A stretch of 37,763 nt of DNA, taken from NCBI GenBank assembly GCA_016199265.1, contig JACQGX010000389.1, positions 1 through 37,763 of the forward strand. Reading direction: 5' to 3'. Source of the DNA: Chloroflexota bacterium (lineage in GTDB: Bacteria; Chloroflexota; UBA11872; UBA12225). The position numbers and the translations under genes were made by a program. Shown in pieces: positions 1 to 7,411 of this stretch; position 1 is the first letter of the stretch, and each line of letters opens with the position of its first letter. The notes beneath the pieces are model-generated. The model searched no databases. It was not told the DNA's origin and saw only the letters and a program-made list of their open reading frames with translations.

Positions 1-449
1 CACACATGCGCTACGGCCACCACATCGAGACGGGCGCCGTCGGGCTGGTGCACTTCCGCGGCGGCGCACAGGGGCTGATCGAGGTGGGCATCGTCACCCG
101 CGCGCGGCCCGCCTACAGCGCCGTCATCTACGGCACGGAGGGCATCATCGAGACGTCGGGCGACCGGCCCGACAACGGCGAAGCATGGCTGCGGGCGCGG
201 GTAAGGGGCGAGCCGGACTGGATTTACCCGCACGTCGAGCCCAACGACGCGGTTCAGGCGGAGATCGAGGCGCTGATCGACGTGATCGAGCGCGGCGGCA
301 CGCACCCGCTCGACGGGCGCTCGGCGCGCGCCGGGCACGAGATCGTGATGGCGGTCTACGAGTCAGCGCGCCGGCGGGCGCGGATCGACCTACCGTTGGA
401 CGTGAAGGGGCACCCGCTGGAGGCGATGATCGCCGCCGGAGCGGTGTGA
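1..449 (+). CDS. Gfo/Idh/MocA-family oxidoreductase, C-terminal part (5' end outside window)
   Basis: The frame is open from base 3 and has no convincing start of its own, so the gene begins before the window. The visible ~148 residues read like the C-terminal alpha/beta domain of NAD(P)-dependent sugar dehydrogenases of the Gfo/Idh/MocA type: strands GAVGLVHFRGG and SAVIYGTEGIIE, then a helix ending in the family-typical DGRSARAGHEIVMAVYESA stretch. The Rossmann half with the EKP motif is not visible. Members oxidise or reduce sugars, inositols or sugar acids in the cytoplasm. Its substrate cannot be read from this piece. No gene follows closely enough to suggest a shared operon; the next stretch is a broken TA-like pair. 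Confidence 0.8.
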   Translation, partial: HMRYGHHIETGAVGLVHFRGGAQGLIEVGIVTRARPAYSAVIYGTEGIIETSGDRPDNGEAWLRARVRGEPDWIYPHVEPNDAVQAEIEALIDVIERGGTHPLDGRSARAGHEIVMAVYESARRRARIDLPLDVKGHPLEAMIAAGAV

Positions 450-517
450 AGCATTTGGCCGCAACGCCTCCCAGTCAGGGCCAGGGGTGGGCTCAGAATG
501 GTGCCTCACTCGCATGA

Positions 518-832
518 TGCAAGGGTGGTATCGGCTATACTGATACCAAATGCAACCGACCAGAAGGCTGGCGAGAGCGCACGCTCGTCGCCTTCACGGG
601 CCGCGCCGTCACGCTCCGCTCCTTGGGCCGCATCGACCTTCTGCGGAGCAAGCTGTTCGCGCTGTGCGACCGCGGTATCGACATTGGCGACTGCCTGGCG
701 CTGCAGCCGACTGGCGCTGATCTCGACGAAATCGCCCCCTGGCTCGAGGCGCAGGACGCCAACCCAGATTGGCCGGCGCACGTCCGAGCTACACTCGCCG
801 ATCTGCGAAGGAGACTCGGTTATGGCCTATAA
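518..832 (+). pseudogene. Nucleotidyltransferase-like (DUF6036-type) protein, 5'-truncated remnant
   Basis: The frame is open from 518 to the stop at 832 but has no ATG or GTG start with a ribosome-binding site; the ORF track can only begin it at an internal TTG (623). The readable part (GWRERTLVAFTGRAVTLRSLG, DLLRSKLFALCDRGIDIGDCLAL, PWLEAQDANPDWPAHV) resembles the C-terminal half of small nucleotidyltransferase-fold proteins found in two-gene TA-like cassettes. The expected N-terminal catalytic half is missing. The stop overlaps the start of the next gene by 11 bases, the coupling expected of a two-gene cassette. I judge it a decayed gene. The family assignment rests on recall of the motif pattern, not on a search. 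Confidence 0.5.
526..548 (+). promoter_or_regulatory. Inverted repeat overlapping a -10-like box
   Basis: A perfect dyad TGGTATC-N9-GATACCA is visible, and its spacer contains TATACT, a good -10 hexamer. No matching -35 box is seen at 16-18 bp. It sits just before the damaged nucleotidyltransferase remnant and may be an operator or promoter of that pair. This is inference only. Confidence 0.3.
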
Positions 833-1493
833 ACGCGCCGGCGCATCGACGAGTCTCCTGCGTGGAGATCAGCTCACCGCCGCGTTGGCCGGCATCGGCA
901 TGCGCTTCGCGGCCCAGCCGATGGTGAACGCCAACATCGAGGACACGCTCCTCTCCGCGTCGGTCGAAGCGCTCGAGCATGACGATCTGCGCGTCCTGGC
1001 GGTGCTCATGACGTGGCTGCGTGTGCATCATCCTTGGGTGAACGCGGACCGTTTGCTGCGCGCCGTTCGTCCGAAAGAGACCCCTCGTGTGCGTGTGTTC
1101 TGGGCGGCGGTCGGCCACTGGCTGCACAAGGACCGACGACTCGCACGCCTCACTGAGCTGTATCGCGGACCTCGCATCGACCTGCTCTCCGCAGGGACCG
1201 ACTTCCAGATCCGGCGTGCCGGCGAGGATGCGCGGTTCGCGGGTGGGCCGCTGCGCGTGCCGGCCAACGTGCTGCGTGACCGTGAAGCCGACGTGCTCGC
1301 CCCCGCCGAGCTCGCCAAGCACCACCGCACCTACCACCACCGGGTGCTGATGGGACCGACGTACCGAGCCGACATGTGGGCGGTCTTGGACCAGGACCCG
1401 TCGCTACCGGCCGCGGCGCTCGCGCGCCGCGCGTACGGCTCGTTCGCCACCGCCTGGCAGGTGAAGCACGACTGGGAGCTCCTGGCCGCATAG
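822..1493 (+). CDS. Hypothetical partner protein of the nucleotidyltransferase cassette
   Basis: The ATG at 822 is chosen over the longer ORF start at 498 because GAAGGAGA lies nine bases upstream and because the gene then begins inside the last codons of the upstream nucleotidyltransferase remnant. The product has 223 residues, is rich in Arg and Leu, and has no signal peptide or membrane segment. The N-terminal half is helical (EALEHDDLRVLAVLMTWLRVHH). The C-terminal segment around YHHRVLMGPTYRADMW ends in a possible winged-helix-like ARRAYGSFATAWQVK. I do not recognise the family. The overlap suggests a regulatory or neutralising partner of the upstream toxin-like enzyme. With that enzyme truncated, this gene may now be an orphan. 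Confidence 0.65.
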   Translation: MAYKRAGASTSLLRGDQLTAALAGIGMRFAAQPMVNANIEDTLLSASVEALEHDDLRVLAVLMTWLRVHHPWVNADRLLRAVRPKETPRVRVFWAAVGHWLHKDRRLARLTELYRGPRIDLLSAGTDFQIRRAGEDARFAGGPLRVPANVLRDREADVLAPAELAKHHRTYHHRVLMGPTYRADMWAVLDQDPSLPAAALARRAYGSFATAWQVKHDWELLAA

Positions 1494-1565
1494 CCAGATG
1501 GCTGAGCTACTGGAGGGCGCCGTGAGGCCCGGCACCGTCGCCAGCCGCTGCATTCACTCACCTAA

Positions 1566-1639
1566 AATGTGAGCGGTGGACCCTCGGTCACATTCTCAAT
1601 TGAGTGAACCGTCTCCCAAACGGCTCCGCCGCTCACATT
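1566..1639. promoter_or_regulatory. Long inverted repeat and dyads upstream of the isomerase gene
   Basis: Two 15-base arms, 1566-1580 (AATGTGAGCGGTGGA) and 1625-1639 (TCCGCCGCTCACATT), are complementary at 14 of 15 positions with a 44-base spacer. The spacer holds a further perfect palindrome, CTCAATTGAG. A TTGACA hexamer at 1650-1655 follows the right arm directly, but no good -10 box is seen at 17 bp. The arrangement could be a regulator-binding region for the gene starting at 1713, or a small mobile-repeat relic. Confidence 0.4.
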
Positions 1640-1712
1640 ATCTTTTGAGTTGACACGGGGCGCCGCAGTGATTTGATCTGGAAACTCTCGTTGCAGTAAT
1701 AGGAGGACAAAC

Positions 1713-2573
1713 ATGGCACAGGGACCGGTGATCGCGTGCACGACGCACTCGTTCGGGGTCGTGCCGCTGGGGGCGGCCCTTCGCATTATCCGAGCGCTGG
1801 ACATCGAGTACGCGGACCTGATCGCGGCCACATACCCGCAGCAACTGGAGCCGTACGCGCTGGCGGCCGACCCTGAAGGGGAGGCCGAACGCATCGGCAA
1901 CATGGCGGCCGGCGCCGGCGTGCAACTCTCCGGCTGTTTCGTGGGGTTCCGGGAGCGCTTCTCGAGCGCCAATTCCGAGCACCGGCGCCGCCTCCCCGAA
2001 TTGTTCGGCGCCATCGGCCGCTTCGCCCGGCGCGGCGGCATCGCCCACGTGCAGACCGGGTTTGGCCCGCCGGACCCGGCGCTGCCGGCAGACGAGCAGC
2101 TCGGCGTTGTGGTCGAGAACGTCCGCGCGGCGCGGGAGGCCGTCGCCGCCGAGGGAGCCGAGCTGATCGTCGAAGCGCAGCGTGGTGCCGCGATCAAGAG
2201 CCCGGACGATACGCGGCGGCTGCTGGGGGCGGTGCCCGGCTTACGCATCAACCACGATCCGGGGCAGTTTGCGTGTATCGGGTTCGCGCAGGAGACGTAC
2301 GAGTCGCTGTACGCGCACACCCCGCACATCCACATGCGGCAGGCGCGACCGGGTGCGCTGCAGGAGAAGCTGGAGCACGGCACGATCGACTTCCGGCGAG
2401 TCGTGCGCGGCCTGCAGGCGGCGGGGTTCGACGGCGTGTACGCCACCGAATACGTGCACTTCGCGCGGTCGGCCGACTGCTCGAGTGTCGACGTCGTGGC
2501 CGAGACGGTGAAGATGCGCGACCTGATCCGCGAGGAGCTGGCGGCGCTCGTCGCCGGCAAACTGGCTACCTGA
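1713..2573 (+). CDS. Sugar phosphate isomerase/epimerase-like TIM-barrel protein
   Basis: The 286-residue protein starts at an ATG with AGGAGG seven bases upstream. Its sequence fits the xylose isomerase-like/AP endonuclease 2 TIM barrel: an N-terminal THSFGVVPLGAALRIIRAL, the barrel strand AELIVEAQRG with a candidate metal-binding Glu, RINHDPGQFACIG, HIHMRQARPGAL and a C-terminal FDGVYATEYVHF. In this superfamily such Glu, Asp and His residues bind a divalent metal used in ketose/aldose isomerisation, epimerisation or dehydration. It is cytoplasmic, with no leader. It follows the dyad region after about 220 non-coding bases, so it probably has its own promoter. The actual sugar is not deducible. 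A second, distant relative lies at 11593-12447. Confidence 0.85.
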   Translation: MAQGPVIACTTHSFGVVPLGAALRIIRALDIEYADLIAATYPQQLEPYALAADPEGEAERIGNMAAGAGVQLSGCFVGFRERFSSANSEHRRRLPELFGAIGRFARRGGIAHVQTGFGPPDPALPADEQLGVVVENVRAAREAVAAEGAELIVEAQRGAAIKSPDDTRRLLGAVPGLRINHDPGQFACIGFAQETYESLYAHTPHIHMRQARPGALQEKLEHGTIDFRRVVRGLQAAGFDGVYATEYVHFARSADCSSVDVVAETVKMRDLIREELAALVAGKLAT

Positions 2574-2588
2574 TGGCCGTCGGCTTCC

Positions 2589-2624
2589 TCAGAGACCCAG
2601 GATCAGCCGCAGCACTCGCTCCAC
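2589..2624 (-). pseudogene. Possible tail of a lost toxin gene behind the antitoxin
   Basis: Directly after the antitoxin stop, in the same frame, the minus strand reads VERVLRLILGL and then a stop. That resembles the last residues of MazF/PemK-type toxins. No upstream toxin sequence exists. It could equally be chance. Confidence 0.2.
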
Positions 2625-2627
2625 ACT

Positions 2628-2954
2628 TCACCACGTCGCGGCGTCGGTAAGGGACTCATCCCACTCCACCCCCTCCTCGAGGTCCAGCCCGTCCGCCGCG
2701 GTGGCGTCCAGTTCGCGGCTCTCCTCGTGGTAGGCGGCCCAGGCCGCGGGCTCAGCGCGCAGGCGCTCGATGGCCTCGTTCACGTGCTGGTAGAACAGCC
2801 GGCGTTCCTCCTGCTCGATCGCCCGCTCGATCACCTCTGTAATGGACAGGTCGTGGGTCGCGGCCAGCCGGCGGGCACGTTCGTACGTCTGAGCATCGAC
2901 GCGCACGCTCCTGGCGCGGCGGGCAGTCGGTGTAGTGATGGCGGTGGTAGCCAT
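2628..2954 (-). CDS. Antitoxin-like protein with N-terminal ribbon-helix-helix
   Basis: The ATG at 2954 is preceded by AGAGGAGG with a six-base spacer, so it is preferred over the longer ORF start at 3443. The 108-residue product has a basic N-terminus with a ribbon-helix-helix pattern (RSVRVDAQTYERARRLAATHDLSITEVIERAIEQ, residues ~16-48), the DNA-binding fold of CopG/MazE-type antitoxins. A helical segment (LFYQHVNEAIERLR) and a very acidic C-terminus (GLDLEEGVEWDESL), typical of toxin-wrapping tails, follow. A complete toxin gene should lie downstream but is absent; only a possible ten-residue tail is visible. It probably persists as an orphan antitoxin. Confidence 0.75.
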   Translation of the reverse strand: MATTAITTPTARRARSVRVDAQTYERARRLAATHDLSITEVIERAIEQEERRLFYQHVNEAIERLRAEPAAWAAYHEESRELDATAADGLDLEEGVEWDESLTDAATW

Positions 2955-3032
2955 GGCACGCCTCCTCTGCGGATGATCCTGCTGACAGGCTAGCAAATGA
3001 CTGCCCAGATGACACCGCTGATGCAGAAGGAA

Positions 3033-3053
3033 GGAACCGCCGATGAACGCCGA
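3033..3053. repeat. Dispersed 21-bp repeat, copy 1
   Basis: A 21-base stretch beginning GGAACCGCCGATGAACGC recurs identically at 27715-27735. It is made of CGCCGATGAA-like subunits and lies in non-coding DNA both times. Confidence 0.6.
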
Positions 3054-3097
3054 TGGCGGAGAGGAGAAGGGAACCGACAGACGGTGTGAGAACGAGA

Positions 3098-3195
3098 GCG
3101 GGGCCTCAGCGTTCATGCGCCCGACGCCACGCGGCGAGATTGGCCCGAAAGTCGGGACCGATCTCGCCACGAGCGACCAGACGCCGGAACACCTC
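3098..3195. repeat. Left copy of ~97-bp direct repeat flanking the defence island
   Basis: Aligned by eye with 9542-9638, this shows about five differences in 97-98 positions, including a single-base gap. Both copies are in the same orientation. The right copy is the 3' part of the intact yhaV-like gene; the left copy is an isolated fragment. The two bracket about 6.3 kb holding the VapBC remnant, the McrBC-like genes and the methyltransferase genes. Confidence 0.85.
3106..3195 (-). pseudogene. YhaV-type toxin, C-terminal fragment
   Basis: The minus strand reads EVFRRLVARGEIGPDFRANL and continues to AHER and a stop. This is nearly identical to the C-terminal part of the intact toxin at 9465-10007 (EVFGRLVARGEIGTDFRANL). 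The remainder of the gene is absent or unrecognisable upstream. It is a dead fragment produced by duplication or deletion. The rest of the stretch between 2955 and 3276 shows no other gene. Confidence 0.75.
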
Positions 3196-3276
3196 CCCGC
3201 CCGCGTTTTGTATGACACTTTGCGCATCGTGGCGGCGACCCGCGCCGTCGTAGCACTATCTGGGGGAGGAGAGCGG

Positions 3277-3501
3277 ATGATAGCCTCGACGAAGGCCCTG
3301 ACCGAGGATGAATCAGAGCGGGCCGCCAGCCTACGGCAACTGGAGAGCCATGTCGCCCGCCGCTCCGTTGAGCGGCTGCGGGAGCAGTTCGCCAAGAGTG
3401 GCGATCCACCCAGCCTTGAAGAGATCGAAGACATGCTCGACAAGACGCTTGGCCCGCGACCAATCGGCGAGCTGCTTGATGAGGTGCGAGGGAAGTATTG
3501 A
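3277..3501 (+). CDS. VapB-like antitoxin
   Basis: The start at 3277 follows an AGGAG motif and is preferred to the longer ORF start at 3043, which runs through the repeat. The product has 74 residues, is charged and mostly helical (SLRQLESHVARRSVERLREQF), and ends with an acidic and Gly/Pro linker (EEIEDMLDKTLGPRPIGELLDEV). The stop overlaps the ATG of a PIN-domain toxin remnant (TGATG), the usual layout of VapBC pairs. I see no clear DNA-binding motif, so the subfamily is uncertain. Its toxin is broken, so the module is probably inactive. Confidence 0.6.
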   Translation: MIASTKALTEDESERAASLRQLESHVARRSVERLREQFAKSGDPPSLEEIEDMLDKTLGPRPIGELLDEVRGKY

Positions 3502-3607
3502 TGCGTACCTACTACGTCGAGACCGCGGCGCTGCTGAAGCGGTACCGGCGGGAGCCAGGGTCAGACTAGTCCGGGAACTCTTTACTGACAGGCGGGAAGG
3601 CGATTGA
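3501..3607 (+). pseudogene. VapC-like PIN-domain toxin, frameshifted and truncated
   Basis: The gene begins MRTYYVETAALLKRYRREPGS, the characteristic first strand of PIN-domain ribonucleases (usually YY.DTSALLKRY.REPGS, whose Asp is Glu here). It then hits a TAG at 3567. One frame over, the expected continuation LVRELFTDRREGD is present and also stops, at 3605-3607. So a frameshift and an early end are both visible. No further PIN residues occur downstream. The start overlaps the antitoxin stop. Confidence 0.7.
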
Positions 3608-3662
3608 CACGCAAGAAACGGTTGCGGGGCGCCAGCCGCTTGCGTCCGCAGCGCACACCGAG

Positions 3663-4013
3663 TTGCGGGGCGAGGGCGCTTACAAGATCGAATGGGTGAC
3701 CTGCGAACACGACGATGATACCGTTCCCGGGCTCGTGCTGGACCCGTTCGCGGGCACCGGCACCACGCTTGAAGTGGCGGCCAGGCTCGGAAGGCGAGCG
3801 GTGGACATCGATTTGGCACCGGTGACCACCGAGGCCGGGCCATGGGTGCTGAGTGCCTGGTACCGCGATACACAGTGCGAGGCCGAACCGCACGGCGCGG
3901 GCTATCCTGTGTCGCCTTTCACACTCCCGCGCGTCCCCGTCGAGCCCATAGTCCCTGCATCGCCGATGCCGCCTGCAGATCACCACCCCTCGAACGACTC
4001 CATCATCACCTAG
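3663..4013 (+). pseudogene. DNA methyltransferase, C-terminal fragment
   Basis: The reading frame contains GLVLDPFAGTGTTLEVAARLG followed by RRAVDIDLAP. This is methyltransferase motif I (the S-adenosylmethionine pocket) as it appears at the C-terminal end of beta-class DNA methyltransferases. The intact enzyme at 8133-9299 ends with the same layout (GVVLDPFMGTGTTL...GIDLAP) but differs enough to be a separate gene. The catalytic SPPY half is absent, so the fragment cannot methylate DNA. After about base 3830 the frame no longer looks like coding sequence. It converges on, and overlaps by a few bases, the McrB-like gene. Confidence 0.65.
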
Positions 4014-5806
4014 ACGAGCGGGCGAATCCTGCCTTGATTCTCTTGCGTCAGCAGGCGTAACTCACCAAGGCGTTTCTTCGCTAGGGCAAACCGATCGTCG
4101 AGGCAATCCTCGATGAGGTCGAGTACTTCCTCACCGCCTCGCAGCAGTGGGATGAGCTTTTGCGTCAGCTGGAGGTCGAGCGCCGCTACTGGGTCCGTGC
4201 CGGCGCCCTGCACGTACTCGAGGATATTCTGGATGGGACCCAGAGTCATCGGCACATCGGATCGTGGCGCCAGCACTTTGCTGACTGCCCACAGAACGTC
4301 CTCTACCGCATCCGGGATCGGCGCAGAGAGCCGACCGATCCTGTCTCCTTCTAGAGCGCCGCTCGCGCGTCTCCTCAACCGGTCAATCGCCTGATCGAGC
4401 AGAAGCCGACACGTGCGGGAGAACCGCGCCCTCGCTGCCGCTTCGTCGTTCTTCGCGCTCGCCGCCATCTCTTCCAGCGGGTTCGTCATCTGGATGATAT
4501 TGGCGCGACGTTTCACGGGAGTGGATAGCATCTTGCGGCTCGGGTCTTCCAAGTAGCTGTTCATCGTGCCGATCACGAAGGCCCCAGGAGGGGGTAGCCA
4601 CTTGCCGCTGGCGGGCACGGACCCATCGGCAACGGTCCCGGGCAGGTCGATGGCGAGTCCGCTCTTCACCGCCGCGAGGAACTTGCCGGCGTACTCGTCC
4701 AGAGACCCAAGGTTGCACTCGTCCAGCAAGACGAAATACACATCATTGTCGGGATCGCCGCGCCGCAGGTCCCTGATGAGAGTGCTCGGGACGTACTGTC
4801 CCGTGAGATCGCGAAAGCCGAGCAGGTCGTGTTCGGCGAACTGATCAGAGATCTCGATCTCCGTCGGCCATACGTGCACGATCCCCTCCAGGGCGTGCCT
4901 AACGCCCTTGATGAACGCCCTGGCGAATTCCGTCTTGCCGGAACCGGACTTACCGACGAGAATGGCGAATCGGTCGGTGCGTACGCTCTCCAGGAGGTTC
5001 GGAATGAGGTCGGGCGCGACCTCCATTTTGGCTTCGTCGCGGACGTGGCGCATGACGGCAGCGATGAGTTCCGTGTCGGTCGGGGGCGGGATTGTCTCCG
5101 CCAACTCTTCTTCCACCTCTACGGCTTCTCCGGGCGCTTCGGTCCTGGCGGCCCGAGGCCGGGGCGGTTCGGTGTCGGGCGGAGGTAGGTGCTTGGTCAA
5201 CGCCGCGATGTCCCACTCGTCGCCCGTGACGATCTCGTCCGGATCAGGGACGGTGCTATCGAAAAGTGCGTCGAAGGCGGCTTCGGTTAGCCCGCGGAGT
5301 TCGTTCCGAAGCGAGGTGACCATCTGCCCCAGGGTCTTGTCCTCGTCGTAGAGGTTGTGGCGGAATACCCAGACGGCGAACTCCCCGATCGGGATCCGCC
5401 GCTCGGGAAGGACGTACTCCTTAAGCACCGTCTCGTAGCCTGGCTTGAGGCGCCACTCGTAGTTCTGGCCCTCCCCTCTGTTCTCGAGGTAGCCCTCCTG
5501 TGCAAGAGGCGTGAGATCCTTGAACCGAGTGAAGATGCTCCCGCGGGGCCAATTGGTCGCCCGCCAAGTTCCCTGGAGCGGCCAGAAGTATGGCTTGTCA
5601 GGGCGCGGCGGGTTGGGCACCTTGAAGTACGCCTCGCAGAGGTCGACAAACGCCGTGGGTGGGATGGCCGTCCACTCGTCACCCGTCTGAATGCCGGCGC
5701 GGATCAATGCAAACAGCCCCGGTATCAGCGCTCCGGCTTTCGGAAGGTCTACTGTCCCAAGCCTCTCCACCGCTGCCAGGACTCGCTCCTGTTTGACCTG
5801 TCTCAT
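4010..5806 (-). CDS. McrB-like AAA+ ATPase/GTPase of a type IV restriction-like system
   Basis: The ATG at 5806 overlaps the TGA of the upstream nuclease gene (ATGA), so it is preferred to the start at 5833. The 598-residue product has an N-terminal ~210-residue domain I cannot name, an acidic proline-rich linker (about 208-242), then an AAA+ core. The core has Walker A GKSGSGKT at about 285-292, Walker B VYFVLLDE at about 356-363, sensor GTMN at about 413-416 and a KRR near 432-434. The GTMN...RR pattern and the LDECNLG box are those of McrB-type motors, which move on DNA and drive a partner nuclease. The partner would be the protein encoded just upstream. The N-terminal domain probably recognises the DNA target. 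Confidence 0.8.
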   Translation of the reverse strand: MRQVKQERVLAAVERLGTVDLPKAGALIPGLFALIRAGIQTGDEWTAIPPTAFVDLCEAYFKVPNPPRPDKPYFWPLQGTWRATNWPRGSIFTRFKDLTPLAQEGYLENRGEGQNYEWRLKPGYETVLKEYVLPERRIPIGEFAVWVFRHNLYDEDKTLGQMVTSLRNELRGLTEAAFDALFDSTVPDPDEIVTGDEWDIAALTKHLPPPDTEPPRPRAARTEAPGEAVEVEEELAETIPPPTDTELIAAVMRHVRDEAKMEVAPDLIPNLLESVRTDRFAILVGKSGSGKTEFARAFIKGVRHALEGIVHVWPTEIEISDQFAEHDLLGFRDLTGQYVPSTLIRDLRRGDPDNDVYFVLLDECNLGSLDEYAGKFLAAVKSGLAIDLPGTVADGSVPASGKWLPPPGAFVIGTMNSYLEDPSRKMLSTPVKRRANIIQMTNPLEEMAASAKNDEAAARARFSRTCRLLLDQAIDRLRRRASGALEGDRIGRLSAPIPDAVEDVLWAVSKVLAPRSDVPMTLGPIQNILEYVQGAGTDPVAALDLQLTQKLIPLLRGGEEVLDLIEDCLDDRFALAKKRLGELRLLTQENQGRIRPLV

Positions 5807-7398
5807 TGGCCGTTCACCGAGTGGGGCTCGCACGCCAGTTCAAGTACGGCGGCGCGCAGTCTGGCAAGACCGGCGTCCGCATCGGCCGCAATCGGTGCAA
5901 TTCCAATCTCCCGTAGCAGGTACACCCCACCTGCAACGTCGGAGTGCTCGCCGAACTTGCCGTTGCTCGGGAACAGCACGCCAGCCCGTTCGAGACCGAA
6001 GCTGTTCAGATACGCCTGGACTTCTTTCAGCCGCTCACCTGTGGGCCGTCCGCCTTCCGCGGAAAACTTGGCGTCGAGGAGGATCACCTTTCCAGAACGA
6101 TTGCGCAGGAGAATGTCGGGTCTGTACCCGTCGGGACGAGAACTGCCATCGCGCCAAGAATGGACCACCCCATGGATGTCGTAGTACAGCTCCCACTCCT
6201 CACCCGTAAAGGACACGCCGTGCTGGGTCCGGTCACGTAGACCATCACCAATTGGCTTGAGGGACAGCGCCGCCGCCACAACATAGCAGCAGTAAGCCTG
6301 GAATATCTCGTCGGGCCGGGCGAGATACTGCCTCGTAAGCTGGGGAGCATCGATTCCAGGGCTGACGTTCGTCAGATACTGTACCCGAAGCCTCCGAAGC
6401 AGCGCATAGCGGTCGTCGACGGCCTCGAGCGGCGTGGGGTCGACAACGTGTATGTCGAACTCTTGTTCGTCCATCCTGGATATGAACGTGCTCGTGCGGA
6501 TGCTGTCGAGACGTTGGCGGGCGGAGCTGAGCGCCAGACACGTCTCGGCGGATGCGAGACCAGAGTTCTCGACGCGTCTGGCATCCGCCCACAGGCGTCT
6601 CAAGAAGGCTGAGAGCCGCCGGTGCTCCGGCGTAGCGATTTCCGATCGGCGGATCGAAACCCGCATCAACGTTGGCGCGAAGCGTCGGTCGCCTATGGTA
6701 ATGGGGCCGTTGGGCGCTTCCTGGACATACTCAGGGTGCCTTGTCAGCAACCGCCTGGTGGCGGGTACATCAATGGGGTAGCCGCTCGGCTGAATACGAG
6801 TAGTTGCCACGGCTTCGAGCTGGGGTTGTTCGTCGATTTGCTGCACGACGTGCTCGATGAGGTCGAGGTTGTCGGCCAGGAAAGTCGCTACTCGAAAGGG
6901 GTCCACGAATCGCCGGGGCCGCCGACGGGCATCGAGGTACCAGAACCTGCCTGCAAGGCGGGGGAGATCGGCGCCTTCGACCGAATGGACGTAGGCACGT
7001 AGCAACCGCAGCGTCTCGACGGCAGAGTCGGTGAGAACATCGAGGCGCGCGAGAAGCGAACGTTCGCGCACCTCGATCCTCCTGATCCCCTGCGCCGGAA
7101 GTTGCGTGGTGGATATGTCAACCGCGGCAAACGCGTGACCGTCGCGCTCGATGGACCGCACCAACTTGCCATCTAGCTCAACCGCCGCGGTCTTGCCGGC
7201 TTCCACGAACACAGTAGTGCGGTCTGACGTCCGGACCATGAGGTGCTCACCCTCACGTACTCGGTGGGTGGCAGTTCCCGCATCGTCGGCGATCATGAAG
7301 GTCGGCATTAGGTACGATGCGGCCGCGGCCGCCAAGGCAGACCAGGATGACTGGCTGGACGCGCCACCCGCAGGCGGCCATTGGGGTCCAGGAGACAC
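5803..7398 (-). CDS. McrC-like protein with PD-(D/E)XK nuclease domain (DUF2357-like)
   Basis: The ORF starts at a GTG 13 bases after the helicase stop. No strong ribosome site is seen, and the ATG at 7308 (MPTFMIADD) is an alternative start. The 531-residue protein has a long N-terminal and middle region rich in Arg (SLLARLDVLTDSAVETLRLL, a YLDARRRPRRFVDP stretch, TLMRVSIRRSEIATP). At about residues 427-444 it carries RPDILLRN...VILLDAKF, the PD...D-x-K signature of PD-(D/E)XK endonucleases, followed by the QAYLNSF helix usual for the fold. It ends in an ATGA overlap with the McrB-like gene. Known McrBC systems pair such a nuclease with a GTP-driven motor to cut modified or foreign DNA. Confidence 0.75.
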   Translation of the reverse strand: MSPGPQWPPAGGASSQSSWSALAAAAASYLMPTFMIADDAGTATHRVREGEHLMVRTSDRTTVFVEAGKTAAVELDGKLVRSIERDGHAFAAVDISTTQLPAQGIRRIEVRERSLLARLDVLTDSAVETLRLLRAYVHSVEGADLPRLAGRFWYLDARRRPRRFVDPFRVATFLADNLDLIEHVVQQIDEQPQLEAVATTRIQPSGYPIDVPATRRLLTRHPEYVQEAPNGPITIGDRRFAPTLMRVSIRRSEIATPEHRRLSAFLRRLWADARRVENSGLASAETCLALSSARQRLDSIRTSTFISRMDEQEFDIHVVDPTPLEAVDDRYALLRRLRVQYLTNVSPGIDAPQLTRQYLARPDEIFQAYCCYVVAAALSLKPIGDGLRDRTQHGVSFTGEEWELYYDIHGVVHSWRDGSSRPDGYRPDILLRNRSGKVILLDAKFSAEGGRPTGERLKEVQAYLNSFGLERAGVLFPSNGKFGEHSDVAGGVYLLREIGIAPIAADADAGLARLRAAVLELACEPHSVNGQ

Positions 7399-7411
7399 TG
7401 TTCAGACAGCA

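Noticed and set aside
1650-1680. Sigma70 promoter for the isomerase gene
   Set aside because: TTGACA is present, but the hexamer 17 bases on does not resemble TATAAT, so I list only the dyad.
1562-2560. 332-residue minus-strand ORF rich in Ser and Arg
   Set aside because: Antisense of the sugar isomerase-like gene; low-complexity composition and no motif.
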